Shown piece by piece: positions 34,271-43,196 of a DNA stretch of 64,000 nucleotides. Below the pieces are notes generated by a model, which was not told the origin of the DNA, did no database searches, and saw only the letters and a program-made list of their open reading frames with translations. The stretch is from Haladaptatus sp. QDMS2 (GTDB lineage Archaea; Halobacteriota; Halobacteria; Halobacteriales; Halococcaceae), in assembly GCF_029338295.1 (NCBI RefSeq), contig NZ_CP119791.1, forward strand, positions 2,728,001 to 2,792,000, read 5' to 3'. Position 1 is the stretch's first letter. The number at the start of each line of letters is the position of its first letter. Position numbers and translations under genes: made by a program.

Positions 34271-35446
34271 ATGCGCGTAGTTGCGAAGTTCGGCGGTACC
34301 AGCCTCGGCAGCGGCGACCGAATCAATCGAGCGGCCGATTCGATCGCCGCGGCGGTCGCCGCGGGCCACGAAATCGCGGTCGTCGCGAGCGCGATGGGCT
34401 CGACCACCGACGACCTCCTCGAAGAGATTACCTTCGAGGCCGACGACGCAGACCGTGCAGAAATCGTGAGCATGGGCGAGCGGACGAGCGTCCGAATGTT
34501 GAAAGCCGCTCTCAGCGCCCGTGGCGTCGACGCGAAGTTCCTCGAACCGGGCAGCGAAGAGTGGCCAATCATCACCGACGAACACGGCGAGGTCGACGTC
34601 GAAGCGACGAAGGCCCGCGCCGCGGAGCTCGCGAAATCGATGGAGGGCGTCGTCCCGGTCATCACCGGCTTCCTCGCACAGGACCACACCGGCAAAGTCA
34701 CCACCCTCGGACGCGGCGGCAGCGACACCACGGCGGTCATGCTCGGGAAGTACACCGGCGCAGACCAGGTCGTCATCGTTACCGACGTAGAGGGCGTCAT
34801 GACCGGCGACCCACGCGTCGTCGAGGGCGCGCGCAACGTCTCCCAGATTACCGTCGACGAACTGCGCGACCTGTCGTTCCGCGGCGCAGAGGTCGTCGCC
34901 CCGAGCGCACTCACCTACAAGGACGAGAACCTCGACGTGCGCGTCGTCCACTACCAGCACGGCGACCTCCTGTCCGGTGGCACGAGTATCGAGGGTCAGT
35001 TCGAGAACCTCATCGACCTGCGGGAGACTCAACTGGCCTGCATTACGGTTGCGGGTCGGTCCATCCGAAACGAACCGGGGATTCTCGCGACGCTCTCTCA
35101 GACGCTCGCCGAGGCGGAAATCAACATCGACGCCGTCGCAAGCGGGATGGACTCGGTGACCTTCTACATCGCTACGGACCGCGCTGCGGAGGCAGAAAAG
35201 GTCCTCCACCAGTGCGTCGTCGATGAGGAACTGCTCTCCAGCGTGACAGTGGACGACGACATCGCCGTCATCCGCGTCACGGGCGGCCTGATGAGCCAAC
35301 CCGGCGTCGTCCGGGACATCATTTCGCCGCTCGCGGACGCCCACATCTCGATTCACGACGTCATCACGAGCGCCTCGTCGGTCGGCATCTTCGTCGACTG
35401 GGACGTCCGCGAAGACGCGCTCAAAGCGATTCAGACCAACTTCTGA
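34271..35446 (+). CDS. lysC: aspartate kinase
   Basis: A 391-residue monofunctional aspartokinase, first step to Lys, Thr and Met. Kinase start VVAKFGGTSLGSGDRI, then GRGGSDTTAV and a nucleotide-binding TDVEGVMTGDPRVV; two ACT domains follow (about 270-391: RNEPGILATLSQTLAEAEIN and SQPGVVRDIISPLADAHI), which bind feedback effectors. Single gene; a TATA-like CATAAAG lies at 34226-34232. Confidence 0.95.
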   Translation: MRVVAKFGGTSLGSGDRINRAADSIAAAVAAGHEIAVVASAMGSTTDDLLEEITFEADDADRAEIVSMGERTSVRMLKAALSARGVDAKFLEPGSEEWPIITDEHGEVDVEATKARAAELAKSMEGVVPVITGFLAQDHTGKVTTLGRGGSDTTAVMLGKYTGADQVVIVTDVEGVMTGDPRVVEGARNVSQITVDELRDLSFRGAEVVAPSALTYKDENLDVRVVHYQHGDLLSGGTSIEGQFENLIDLRETQLACITVAGRSIRNEPGILATLSQTLAEAEINIDAVASGMDSVTFYIATDRAAEAEKVLHQCVVDEELLSSVTVDDDIAVIRVTGGLMSQPGVVRDIISPLADAHISIHDVITSASSVGIFVDWDVREDALKAIQTNF

Positions 35447-35565
35447 CCGACACCGCTGTTTCTGGACAGCACTGTCCACCTTTGCACACTGGTTCTCGAT
35501 GTCTCGCCAGAGTGTTCACTCCTGTATGCGTGAAATTATGTACCTCCCGCTACCCCTTCCGACCA

Positions 35566-36906
35566 ATGACCGCGTACAAATCGAAGATGGTCGAGCGGAT
35601 TCACCTGCCGTCTCGTGAGGTCCGAGACGAGAACTTGGAAGCTGCCGGCTACAACGTGTTCAACCTTCCCTCGAAGGACGTGTACATCGACCTGCTCACC
35701 GACTCCGGAACGGGGACGATGAGCGCAGAGCAATGGGCCGCGATGATGCTCGGCGACGAAGCCTACGCCGGCAGCAGCAGTTTCGAGAACCTCAAAGACG
35801 CCGTTTCCGACGTAATGGGCATGGAGTACGTCGTCCCCACCCATCAGGGCCGCGGTGCCGAGAACGTCCTCTACGGGACGCTGCTCGAGGAGGGCGACGT
35901 CGTGCCGAACAACACCCACTTCGACACCACTCGTGCGCACATCGCGAATGCGGGTGCTGAAGCCGTCGATTGCCCCGTCAGCGGCGCGATGGAGATGCAG
36001 TCTGACGAGCCCTTCAAGGGCAACTTCGATATCGAGAAGGGCTGGGACGTGGTCGAGGAACACGGCGAAGACGCCATCCCCGTCGTCGTCCTCACCATCA
36101 CGAACAACTCCACCGCCGGCCAGCCGGTGAGTATGGCGAACATCCGCGCCGTGAGCGAGTTCGCCGCCCAAATCGACGCCACGTTCGTCATGGACGCTTG
36201 CCGGTTCGCCGAGAACGCCTACTTCATCCAGCAGCGAGAGGAAGACTACGAACACCACTCGATTGCCGACATCGCCCGTGAGGAACTCTCCTACGCCGAC
36301 GCGCTCGTCATGAGCGGAAAGAAAGACGCCCTCGTCAACATCGGCGGCTTCGTCGCCTGCCGCGACGCCGACCTCTTCGAACACACCCGTCAGCGAGCCA
36401 TCCTCTACGAGGGCTTTTCGACCTACGGCGGCCTCGCCGGACGCGACATCGAGGCGATGGCACAGGGACTTCGCGAGGCGGTGACCCAGGAGTACGTCGA
36501 ATCGCGGGTCGGACAGGTCCAGGAACTCGCTGGGCTCCTCGACGACGCGAACCTCCCGGTGTACCTGCCGGCGGGCGGCCACGCCGTCTACCTCGACGCC
36601 GAGGGCTTCTTCCCACACATTCCCCTCGAAGAATTCCCCGGACAGGCACTCGTCTGCGAACTCTACCGCGAGGGTGGAGTTCGCGGCGTCGAACTCGGAA
36701 GCTTCGCCTTCCCCGGAACGAACCGGCCCGAACTCGTCCGACTGGCCCTCCCACGGCGGACGTACAACCGCGAGCATCTGGAACATATTGCGGAGACAGT
36801 CGCCGGCGTCTACGAGCGTCGTGACTCGGTGTCCGGCCTCGAAATCGTCTCGGAACCGCCGATGAAGGAACTGCGCCACTTCTCTGCGGAACTCAGACCG
36901 GTCTGA
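35566..36906 (+). CDS. tnaA: tryptophanase / tyrosine phenol-lyase family
   Basis: A 446-residue PLP-dependent beta-eliminating lyase. N-terminal GYNVFNLPSKDVYIDLLTDS and SGTGTMSAEQWAAMM are family hallmarks; the PLP lysine is in MSGKKDALVNIGG (about 247-258). Tryptophanase gives indole, pyruvate and ammonia. Tryptophanase is favoured over tyrosine phenol-lyase by overall pattern only. ATG 35566 is chosen over an upstream in-frame start. The gene is alone, 119 bases after lysC. Confidence 0.92.
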   Translation: MTAYKSKMVERIHLPSREVRDENLEAAGYNVFNLPSKDVYIDLLTDSGTGTMSAEQWAAMMLGDEAYAGSSSFENLKDAVSDVMGMEYVVPTHQGRGAENVLYGTLLEEGDVVPNNTHFDTTRAHIANAGAEAVDCPVSGAMEMQSDEPFKGNFDIEKGWDVVEEHGEDAIPVVVLTITNNSTAGQPVSMANIRAVSEFAAQIDATFVMDACRFAENAYFIQQREEDYEHHSIADIAREELSYADALVMSGKKDALVNIGGFVACRDADLFEHTRQRAILYEGFSTYGGLAGRDIEAMAQGLREAVTQEYVESRVGQVQELAGLLDDANLPVYLPAGGHAVYLDAEGFFPHIPLEEFPGQALVCELYREGGVRGVELGSFAFPGTNRPELVRLALPRRTYNREHLEHIAETVAGVYERRDSVSGLEIVSEPPMKELRHFSAELRPV

Positions 36907-36930
36907 GCTGCCTCCCTATCCGCCGGCAGT

Positions 36931-37590
36931 TTACCGTCCGCGGCGGAGTCGCCGGGCGATGTCTTCGGGAAGGCCGACCTCGCGAACTTTCTTCTCGACT
37001 GCGTCGATGTCGTAGCTGACGCGTCGTTCGGTCACCGCCATCGAATCGAGGTCTACGACGGCGTAGGCCGCTCGCGGGTCGCCGTCGCGGGGTTGACCGA
37101 CGCTCCCCGGGTTCAACACGACGCCCTCCTCGAACGTGCGGTGGCCCTGGACGTGCGTGTGACCCGTCACGAGCAAATTTTCGCCACGGAGCATCGACGG
37201 CGAGAAGACGTCGGGGTACGTGTAGCGGTCCGGGTCGTCGGGATGCCCGTGGACGAGTTTGACCCGTCCGTCGAACTCGGTTCGTTCGACCGGCAGGGCG
37301 GCGAGCCACTCGTGCTGTGCCTCGGTCAGGACGCGTTCTGCGTAGCGAACGCCCGCCTGCGCCATCCCGTTGAAGTGGTCGGCGGTGCCGGTCACGACGG
37401 CCCGGTCGTGGTTGCCTCGAATCGTCAGAACGTCGTGTTCGTGAAGCAGGTCTACACACTCGCCGGGCCACGGATTGTAGCCGACCACGTCCCCGGCGCA
37501 GACGAGCGCGTCTACCGAGGACATCGCGTCGAAGACGGCCTCCAGTGCGGGGAGGTTTCCGTGGACGTCAGAGATGACGCCGAGTTGCAT
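36931..37590 (-). CDS. YfcE/MJ0936-type metallophosphoesterase
   Basis: A 219-residue calcineurin-like phosphoesterase: SDVHGN at 7-12, GDVVGYN at about 33-39, GNHD at about 59-62, VHGHPDD and TGHTHVQ, which give the two-metal site. Members hydrolyse phosphodiesters, often cyclic nucleotides; the native substrate is unknown. It ends 24 bases from the convergent tnaA stop. purO lies 25 bases upstream on the same strand, so the two may be co-transcribed. Confidence 0.9.
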   Translation of the reverse strand: MQLGVISDVHGNLPALEAVFDAMSSVDALVCAGDVVGYNPWPGECVDLLHEHDVLTIRGNHDRAVVTGTADHFNGMAQAGVRYAERVLTEAQHEWLAALPVERTEFDGRVKLVHGHPDDPDRYTYPDVFSPSMLRGENLLVTGHTHVQGHRTFEEGVVLNPGSVGQPRDGDPRAAYAVVDLDSMAVTERRVSYDIDAVEKKVREVGLPEDIARRLRRGR

Positions 37591-37615
37591 ACCGCAAAAC
37601 AGGTGACGAAGTCCC

Positions 37616-38188
37616 TTAATTCCCGTTCCGGATCGCCGTCTCGAACCCGTCTGCTGTTCGTGAGACGGCGGCGGCACAGACCGCGTGTTCGAAGTCGGCG
37701 TCGTAGACCGCATTCGCCGCCTCGGTGGCGACTTTCGTGTTCAGGTCGTAGGCTTCGGGTGTGTCGCTCTCGTAGGTGGCGACGAGCGTTGGTTCCGTGA
37801 CTTGCGTCACGATGAGAGCGTCGTTGCGGACGATGCCGATGAAACTCTCTTCGCCCACCGTGCCAGCGATGCGCGGGGTGTCGTAGCTATCCTTTTCGTA
37901 GTCCATCGTGAGCAGCGCCTCGACGAGCGCGTCACGGGCGGGGTAGCCCCGTTCGATTTTCTCCGTGATGGGGTCGACGTGCGAGCCGTTGCCGACGACG
38001 GCCGTGTCGCCCGCGATTCGCAGGCAGTTGTACGAGACGTAGGGATTGTCTGTCGGTTCTGCGTCCGCCGTCGGGGCGACGGTCAGGGTTCCTTCGCGGT
38101 CGACGACGTGTCGATTCGGAAACGAGCGGGAAGAAACGCGGTACGCCCCGATTCCGGGGCCAATGACGATGAACCGTCCAACGTACAT
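37616..38188 (-). CDS. purO: IMP cyclohydrolase, archaeal type
   Basis: A 190-residue PurO enzyme closing the ring of FAICAR to give IMP, the last step of purine synthesis in many Euryarchaeota. Family marks are [27 protein letters not shown] and YVSYNCLRI in the N-terminal half and TPRIAGT later. Start at ATG 38188 (MYVGRF); the open frame runs further upstream but without family match. Confidence 0.9.
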   Translation of the reverse strand: MYVGRFIVIGPGIGAYRVSSRSFPNRHVVDREGTLTVAPTADAEPTDNPYVSYNCLRIAGDTAVVGNGSHVDPITEKIERGYPARDALVEALLTMDYEKDSYDTPRIAGTVGEESFIGIVRNDALIVTQVTEPTLVATYESDTPEAYDLNTKVATEAANAVYDADFEHAVCAAAVSRTADGFETAIRNGN

Positions 38189-38321
38189 ACACGGTACTGC
38201 ATAGTTTGGGCATAAGTAGCCGTCGATATATGCACGTTCGTCCGTGCGAAAATCGGTGACACACGGAGCGCGAACGCGCAACGCTTACAAAGGGGTGGCG
38301 TCTACCGATGTGTGCTGAAGG

Positions 38322-38394
38322 AGTCCCATGGGGTAGTGGCCAATCCTGTCAGCTTCTGGGGCTGACGACCGCAGTTCGAATCTGCGTGGGACTA
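38322..38394 (+). tRNA. trnQ: tRNA-Gln (anticodon CTG)
   Basis: A 73-base cloverleaf: acceptor AGTCCCA pairs with TGGGACT, anticodon stem TCAGC/GCTGA around TTCTGGG (anticodon CTG), T stem CGCAG/CTGCG around TTCGAAT, discriminator A. CCA is not encoded. A TATA-like CTTACAAAG (38283-38291) is 31 bases upstream. Its last 22 bases recur at 38446-38467. Confidence 0.95.
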
Positions 38395-38445
38395 TCTCTG
38401 AACGATTCCACCTGATTCGAGCAGGGAGCGTCTTCGACGCGACCG

Positions 38446-38467
38446 AGTTCGAATCTGCGTGGGACTA
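38446..38467 (+). repeat. duplicate of the tRNA-Gln 3' end (att-like)
   Basis: Bases 38446-38467 repeat 38373-38394 exactly (22 bases: T loop, T stem and acceptor end). This is the footprint left by tRNA-targeting integrases, with only 51 bases between the copies and no integrase gene nearby. Confidence 0.75.
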
Positions 38468-38731
38468 CTAACCGGCGTTCGTTTCGAACGTCACACAATT
38501 CTCTCAGACCAACTCGCACAGCCGAGGGCTTCCCCGGGCCACCACTGAACCCCCTCATTTCGAGTGTAAAACTCTCACAGAAGGCAGTATTGTTGTTCTC
38601 GTGACTAGAGAATAGGCCGTTCGTTGCAGTCGAAAATATGGTTTTCTTGCTGGTTCCGCGTCAGTCACTCTCACGCAAACGGTTATCGGTGTTTCTGACG
38701 TATCTCCGGGTGAGAAGCCGTGGTGGGTGGG
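38468..38731. other. non-coding gap after the tRNA
   Basis: Together with 38395-38445 this forms a 337-base stretch without a gene. Apart from the tRNA-end duplicate I see only AT-richer sequence (about 38574-38645) that likely holds the promoter of the secreted-protein gene. Confidence 0.6.
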
Positions 38732-39463
38732 ATGCTGAGACGACTGTATCGTCTCCTGGGCGTGGGGTTCGTCGTGCTGATGGCCCTGAGTATCGCGGTG
38801 GCGCCGGTTGCGGCACAGGAGGACGACGTGCTGTTCATCTTCCAGAGCCATCACCTGACGGTGTGGTTATCGGGCGACGCACTCGTCAGCGACGACGGCG
38901 GGTTCACGACGCGGGCCGACGGCGTCCCGTACGTCCACGCTTCAGAACAGTTTTTCGTTGTCTACGAGTTCCTCGGCGACCCGGGGTACGACTATTACTT
39001 CGTCTGCCTCTCGACTGAGACCTACGCCGAAAGCTGTACCGACTGGCTCACCGTGAGCGACGGCGGCGCGTACACCGCCTGGTACACCGTTTCGCCGGAC
39101 AGTTTCGACTACGGAACCGAGTACCTCAACCTCACGCTCTATCGCTGGAACTCATCCGACGAGCAAGTCGAGTACGTGGATAACGTCTGGTTCTACGTCG
39201 ATTTCATCCCGGACACGGCCCCTGAGGAGGAGACGGCCGTCGTGACCCAGAGCCAGAACACGCCCAAACCGGCTAACACGGCGGTGACCACCGAGTCTAT
39301 CGGCGGTGACACGATGCAGGGTCGCTCTGCCGACGACCTTGCGAACGAACGCGGGTTCCTTTCGAGTGGCGACCGCGGCCTCACGGACCCGGAGACGCTC
39401 GCAATCATCGGCCTCGTGGTCTCTATCATCGGCGTGCTCGTCGAACTCACGAGGGGGCGCTAG
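38732..39463 (+). CDS. exported, C-terminally membrane-anchored protein, function unknown
   Basis: A 243-residue protein. A Sec signal (MLRRLYRLLGVGFVVLMALS, cleavage likely after VAAQ) leads to a beta-rich extracellular domain (about 30-170) rich in Tyr, Trp and Asp with two cysteines, then a Thr/Pro/Asn linker and a terminal membrane helix (LAIIGLVVSIIGVLVEL) followed by RGR. A GTG 12 bases earlier is in frame; ATG is preferred. It is three bases upstream of the PH-domain gene, so the two are an operon. Confidence 0.78.
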   Translation: MLRRLYRLLGVGFVVLMALSIAVAPVAAQEDDVLFIFQSHHLTVWLSGDALVSDDGGFTTRADGVPYVHASEQFFVVYEFLGDPGYDYYFVCLSTETYAESCTDWLTVSDGGAYTAWYTVSPDSFDYGTEYLNLTLYRWNSSDEQVEYVDNVWFYVDFIPDTAPEEETAVVTQSQNTPKPANTAVTTESIGGDTMQGRSADDLANERGFLSSGDRGLTDPETLAIIGLVVSIIGVLVELTRGR

Positions 39464-39465
39464 CG

Positions 39466-40104
39466 GTGGCCCGCGGCGCACCCCTCGTCTGGAGTTCGCT
39501 TATCGCGCTGCCGTTTCTGGTCGGCGGCGGGCGTATCCTCCTCGATCTGACGACGCTCGTCTACCCGCAAATTCTCGGCTGGGCGCTCGTCGGCTTCGGC
39601 CTCGTCATCGCCCTCGTGGGCGTGTACGTCCAGCTCGCCGCACCCACCGCGGTTCAACTGAGCGACAACGAGTACGTCATCGACCTCCGCCACCCGACCC
39701 AGCGCGTCGCTGCGATACGACTGGTCGTCGGCTTTGCGTTCCTGCTCGCCGCGACCTACCTCACCTACTTCACGCAGGAACCGCTCGTCTACCCGCTCGT
39801 CGCGCTCATCGTCGGGCTGGTGTTGTTCTCACAGGGGTTGGTCACCTACTGGCAGAACTCGCTCACGAGCTACTACCTGACCAACGAACGCATCATCAGC
39901 GAGTACCGGTTCCTCTCGCTCGTCCGCAAGGAACTCCCCCTCTCTAAGGTGCGTGGCATCCAGGAGAACCGGTCGGTCCTCGAGACGCTCGTCGGTCTCG
40001 GCAACGTCCAGATCGCCGCCGGCGGTAGCGGCCACCTCGAAATCATCCTGCGTAACATTCGCGATTCGACCGGCTTCGCAGACCACCTGCGCGAACTCGT
40101 CTGA
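39466..40104 (+). CDS. PH-domain (YdbT-like) membrane protein
   Basis: A 212-residue protein with four N-terminal membrane helices in two pairs (about 8-55 and 85-130) and a bacterial PH-like domain (about 135-212: LTSYYLTNERIISEYRFLS, KVRGIQENRSVLETLVGLGN). It starts at GTG 39466, two bases after the stop of the secreted-protein gene. The pair may form an envelope complex; function unknown. Confidence 0.8.
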   Translation: MARGAPLVWSSLIALPFLVGGGRILLDLTTLVYPQILGWALVGFGLVIALVGVYVQLAAPTAVQLSDNEYVIDLRHPTQRVAAIRLVVGFAFLLAATYLTYFTQEPLVYPLVALIVGLVLFSQGLVTYWQNSLTSYYLTNERIISEYRFLSLVRKELPLSKVRGIQENRSVLETLVGLGNVQIAAGGSGHLEIILRNIRDSTGFADHLRELV

Positions 40105-40120
40105 CTCGCCACGCGTTCAC

Positions 40121-40144
40121 AAACCCCTTCGTTTCCACTGCAAC
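40121..40144 (-). repeat. remote ORB, left arm of an inverted pair
   Basis: On the minus strand GTTGCAGTGGAAACGAAGGG then GTTT: one change from the core of the oriC box at 27471-27494. It faces left, away from its partner 58 bases to the right. Confidence 0.72.
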
Positions 40145-40202
40145 TTTTCAGGCGGGCGTGTACGCGCCGTCACTCGACTTTCTGGCCGTGTCACTCGCCA
40201 CC

Positions 40203-40226
40203 ATTCCAGTGGAAACGAAGGGGTGG
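40203..40226 (+). repeat. remote ORB, right arm of an inverted pair
   Basis: ATTCCAGTGGAAACGAAGGG then GTGG contains the intact core TTCCAGTGGAAACGAAGGGG of the oriC box. With the copy at 40121-40144 it forms a divergent pair in the 172-base gap before a MaoC-type gene, about 12 kb from orc1. Confidence 0.75.
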
Positions 40227-40276
40227 TGTGTTACCACTTTCCGCACACTTAGGTGGGTGTCCGGGGAAGGAGGACC

Positions 40277-40723
40277 ATGCTTCCCACCCACTTCGAGGAG
40301 TTCGAAGCCGGACAGACGTTCGAGTTCGGGAGCGTGACGCTCTCTGAAGCGGAGATAATCGAATTCGCAGAGACGTACGACCCCCAGCCGTTTCATGTGG
40401 ACCCGGAGGCGGCGGCCGAGTCGATGTTCGGTGGACTCATCGCGAGCGGGTGGCAGACCTGTGCGGTGTCGATGCGCCTGCTCGCCGACAACCTCCTGAA
40501 CGAAACGGCGAGTCTCGGAGCCAGCGGCGTAGACGAGTTACGCTGGCATCGACCCGTCAGGCCCGGTGACACCCTCTCGGTGCGCGTTGAGGTACTCGAC
40601 ACCGAACCGGCGGCGAATGACCCGAATCGCGGGCACGTCCGCTACGAGTTTTCGGCGTTCAACCAGGACGACGATCGCGTGCTGTCGATGGAGGCGCTCG
40701 GAATGTTTGCGCGGGTGCCCTAG
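40277..40723 (+). CDS. MaoC-type acyl dehydratase
   Basis: A 148-residue hot-dog hydratase. The active-site motif FAETYDPQPFHVDPEAA (about 35-51) has the Asp/His pair of R-specific enoyl-CoA hydratases, followed by FGGLIASGWQTCA. A strong GGAGG Shine-Dalgarno (40270-40274) precedes ATG 40277, unusual here where leaderless starts dominate. The ORB pair lies directly upstream. The stop overlaps the convergent enoyl-CoA hydratase by four bases. Confidence 0.9.
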   Translation: MLPTHFEEFEAGQTFEFGSVTLSEAEIIEFAETYDPQPFHVDPEAAAESMFGGLIASGWQTCAVSMRLLADNLLNETASLGASGVDELRWHRPVRPGDTLSVRVEVLDTEPAANDPNRGHVRYEFSAFNQDDDRVLSMEALGMFARVP

Positions 40724-41481
40724 CGGTCCAGGAACTCGGTGACTCGCCGCTGGGTCTCGTCTTCCTGGTACGCCGTGAGCGCGTGGTGAATCGCCTGATT
40801 CATCGCCTCGTCTAAGTTTGACGGGCGCGCGGAGTGGACCTGGCGCTTTGCGATGCCGAGGACGTAGGTTGGTTTCTCCGCGAGCGTGTCTTCGAGGTCC
40901 GCGACCATCGCGTCGAACTCGCCTTCGGCTGCGACCTGCTCGACGAGACCGACGTCGAAAGCCCGCTGGGCGTCGATGTTCTTGCCCGTCATGATGAGCC
41001 ACTTGGTCATCCCCTCGCCAATCATGCCAGGTAACTTCTGTGCGCCGCCCAAGTCCATCGCGAGGCCCATGTTCGCCTCCGGGAGGCCAAATTTCGAGCG
41101 GTGACTCGCCACCCGGATGTCACAGGCCAGCGTGAGTTCGAGGCCGCCGCCGAGTGCGTAGCCGTCGATGGCGGCGACGATGGGCACGTCCAGCCCCTCG
41201 ATAGTTCTGAGTGCGTCGTGGACGACTTCGAGGTTGTCGCGGACGGCAATCGGCTTTTGCTGGGCCCATTCTGGAACACCCGCCATGTCCACACCCGCAG
41301 AGAAGTGGTCGCCCGCCCCGCGAATCGTCACCACATCGAGGTCCTCGTCTGCGAACTCGCGGAACGCGTCGTGAAGTTCGACGAAGGTCTCGCCGGTCAT
41401 CGCGTTCAGTTTCTCCGGACGGTTCAGCGTCACCGTGGCGCGGCCGGCGTCGCGCTCCACGAGAATCGTCTCGTATGCCAT
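40720..41481 (-). CDS. enoyl-CoA hydratase/isomerase family
   Basis: A 253-residue crotonase-fold enzyme. The oxyanion-hole segments are GAGDHFSAGVDMAGV (about 55-69) and AIDGYALGGGLELTLACD (about 103-120), with SKFGLPEANMGLAMD after them. In place of the second catalytic Glu the loop reads PEANMGL, so a Glu is available. Substrate chain length is unknown. It may work with the convergent MaoC protein in CoA-ester metabolism. Confidence 0.9.
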   Translation of the reverse strand: MAYETILVERDAGRATVTLNRPEKLNAMTGETFVELHDAFREFADEDLDVVTIRGAGDHFSAGVDMAGVPEWAQQKPIAVRDNLEVVHDALRTIEGLDVPIVAAIDGYALGGGLELTLACDIRVASHRSKFGLPEANMGLAMDLGGAQKLPGMIGEGMTKWLIMTGKNIDAQRAFDVGLVEQVAAEGEFDAMVADLEDTLAEKPTYVLGIAKRQVHSARPSNLDEAMNQAIHHALTAYQEDETQRRVTEFLDR

Positions 41482-41559
41482 TGGTACACAACCACTCGTT
41501 TCGTCGGCAAAGTAGTTGCCGGTGGGTGATTCTGCGTCAAAAATTGCACCGCGCGTGGC

Positions 41560-42336
41560 TCAGAGTCCCTCGAACAATCCGGCCTCGACCACCTGCATCA
41601 GGATGGTTGCAAATTCTGTGTTCGAACTCCAGAGACCCGCTTCCTCACCCGAACGGTGAGCGGCCACCGAAAGCAGGATGACGTCGTCGTCACCGAGCAG
41701 GAATCGCCCGGTTTGGGCGTCGCTCGGTCGATACCCACGCGGTGGTTCGGCCTCGATGTCGATGTCGCCGACGATTTCCGTAACGCTGGGGTCGTCACTG
41801 AGCACCGTCACGTCCACGCCTCGCGCGTCGGCGGAGGCGAGGGCTTCACACACACCGGGCGGGAAATGGCGTGGGTCACCCGTTCCGAACACGAGGCGGT
41901 CGGTGGTCCCCTCAATGAGAGTCACGGCGCGATTGTTGATGCGCGCCGCCCCGCTGATGGTCCAGATGTCCTCGCGCTCTTCGATGCCCGTCCCCTCGGA
42001 GATGGCCTGTTCGACGTAACTGAACGCCCGATTTTGCTCGCGCTCGAAGCGCCGCGTGAGCAGTTCCCGCGCCTCCTCGATGGCCACCGGTTTGTACGTG
42101 ATGGGGTTCGACTCCTGAATCTCGATGAGGCCCTGCGATTCGAGACTCTCTGCAGTGGCGTACACCTGCGAGCGGGGAACGCTCGTCGCCTCGTTCACCT
42201 CGCGGGCGGTGCCCGTCCGCAACCGCTGGAGGGTGATGAACACCTTCGCCTCGTACGTCGTTAACCCGAGTTGTTCTAGCGATTCGACTGCGTCGTGAAA
42301 GTCTGCTTCGCCGGTGGCGTTCTCACTGCCACTCAT
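41560..42336 (-). CDS. TrmB family transcriptional regulator
   Basis: A 258-residue regulator: N-terminal winged helix (about 16-80: LGLTTYEAKVFITLQRL, VPRSQVYATAESLESQGLI) and a C-terminal effector region (about 100-258), which is the shorter PLD-like form rather than a full maltose-binding domain. It lies upstream of the enoyl-CoA hydratase gene on the same strand with a 78-base gap, so that gene or itself are possible targets. Confidence 0.87.
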   Translation of the reverse strand: MSGSENATGEADFHDAVESLEQLGLTTYEAKVFITLQRLRTGTAREVNEATSVPRSQVYATAESLESQGLIEIQESNPITYKPVAIEEARELLTRRFEREQNRAFSYVEQAISEGTGIEEREDIWTISGAARINNRAVTLIEGTTDRLVFGTGDPRHFPPGVCEALASADARGVDVTVLSDDPSVTEIVGDIDIEAEPPRGYRPSDAQTGRFLLGDDDVILLSVAAHRSGEEAGLWSSNTEFATILMQVVEAGLFEGL

Positions 42337-42426
42337 CGCACACCTCTTTCTGTCCCGGCCCGAGCAGTCATTTTCTTTCCTACACTCTGATGGACAGATA
42401 CATTACCTTTTTCTCTCAGGTTCCAC

Positions 42427-42870
42427 TCAGCGCACCGCGGACTCGACGTGAGAAATCGCCGCCAGCGGAGATTTCACTGATTTCACACCGTCGATTTCGT
42501 GAGTGTGAAGACCTGCGACAGGTTTGCCGAAATCGAGCGCGTGACCGAGCTCAGAAAGCGTTCCGTAATGTCCGTCGATTGCAATGACGGCCGCACCGTT
42601 CAGTACGACGAGGACGTTTCTCGCGTTCCCGATGCCCGTCGCGATGGGCGTGGTGACGAACGCGTTCGCCTGCGCCGGATCCGTGCCCGGCAGAATGCCA
42701 ATCGTCTCTCCGTCTTCTTCTCGCGCGCCGCGACACGCCGCCTCCATCACGCCGCCCCGACCACCACAGACGACGGCGTGACCACGCGAGGCGAGTTCGT
42801 TGCCGACCGCCACGGCCAGGTCGTACGTCTCGTCGTCCACGGTGCTCCCGCCAATGACACTCACACGCAT
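42427..42870 (-). CDS. TIGR00725/LOG-like nucleotide-binding protein
   Basis: A 147-residue Rossmann-like protein: MRVSVIGGSTVDDETYDLAV, then GHAVVCGGRGGVMEAACRGA (the GGRxGxMExxxxGA pattern of the LOG/lysine-decarboxylase-like family) and VIAIDGHYGTLSELGHALDF with a GTxxE-type motif. LOG enzymes release free bases from nucleotide monophosphates; for this short branch activity is not established. Start ATG 42870. Confidence 0.82.
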   Translation of the reverse strand: MRVSVIGGSTVDDETYDLAVAVGNELASRGHAVVCGGRGGVMEAACRGAREEDGETIGILPGTDPAQANAFVTTPIATGIGNARNVLVVLNGAAVIAIDGHYGTLSELGHALDFGKPVAGLHTHEIDGVKSVKSPLAAISHVESAVR

Positions 42871-42956
42871 GGCTCGACGGTAGTGTGGCAGCACGAAAAA
42901 GGTCCGCCGCCCGGGTGAGCACCCAGCGGGCGGCACGCACCTGAAACTCCCCAGTT

Positions 42957-43196
42957 TCAGAACTTCTGCAGCCGAATCTCGTCGTCCGTGATTTCGCCGA
43001 TGGCGTTCTCCTGCAGCGGGTACGTGTCCTCGTCACGGTCCGCCCACCCCAATTTCGACATCAGCGTGTCTGTGAGGCCGGGGTCGGGTTCGACGTATGC
43101 CGTCCCGTGTTCGACGTCGATGACCCGACCGACCTGTTCACCCTGTGCGCCCACGACGGGCTTCCCCTCGTCTCCTTCTGTGATGCTGTGAGGCAT
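42957..43196 (-). CDS. PRC-barrel-like small protein
   Basis: A 79-residue acidic protein with the pattern GKPVVGAQGEQVGRVIDVEHGTAYVEPD (split by short turns), which looks like the two halves of a PRC-barrel beta fold. Such domains bind RNA-processing or photosynthetic partners; the role here is unknown. Single gene. Confidence 0.7.
   Translation of the reverse strand: MPHSITEGDEGKPVVGAQGEQVGRVIDVEHGTAYVEPDPGLTDTLMSKLGWADRDEDTYPLQENAIGEITDDEIRLQKF

Noticed and set aside
37616-38188. Translation initiation factor 6
   Set aside because: Length is superficially similar, but the [23 protein letters not shown] start and later motifs are those of archaeal IMP cyclohydrolase PurO.
38395-38445. A second tRNA gene after tRNA-Gln
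   Set aside because: Only the T arm and acceptor 3' half are duplicated; there is no D arm, anticodon arm or matching 5' acceptor strand.
40105-40276. A second complete replication origin at the ORB pair
   Set aside because: There is no initiator gene, no AT-rich core and only 172 bases; a binding or titration site is the safer call.
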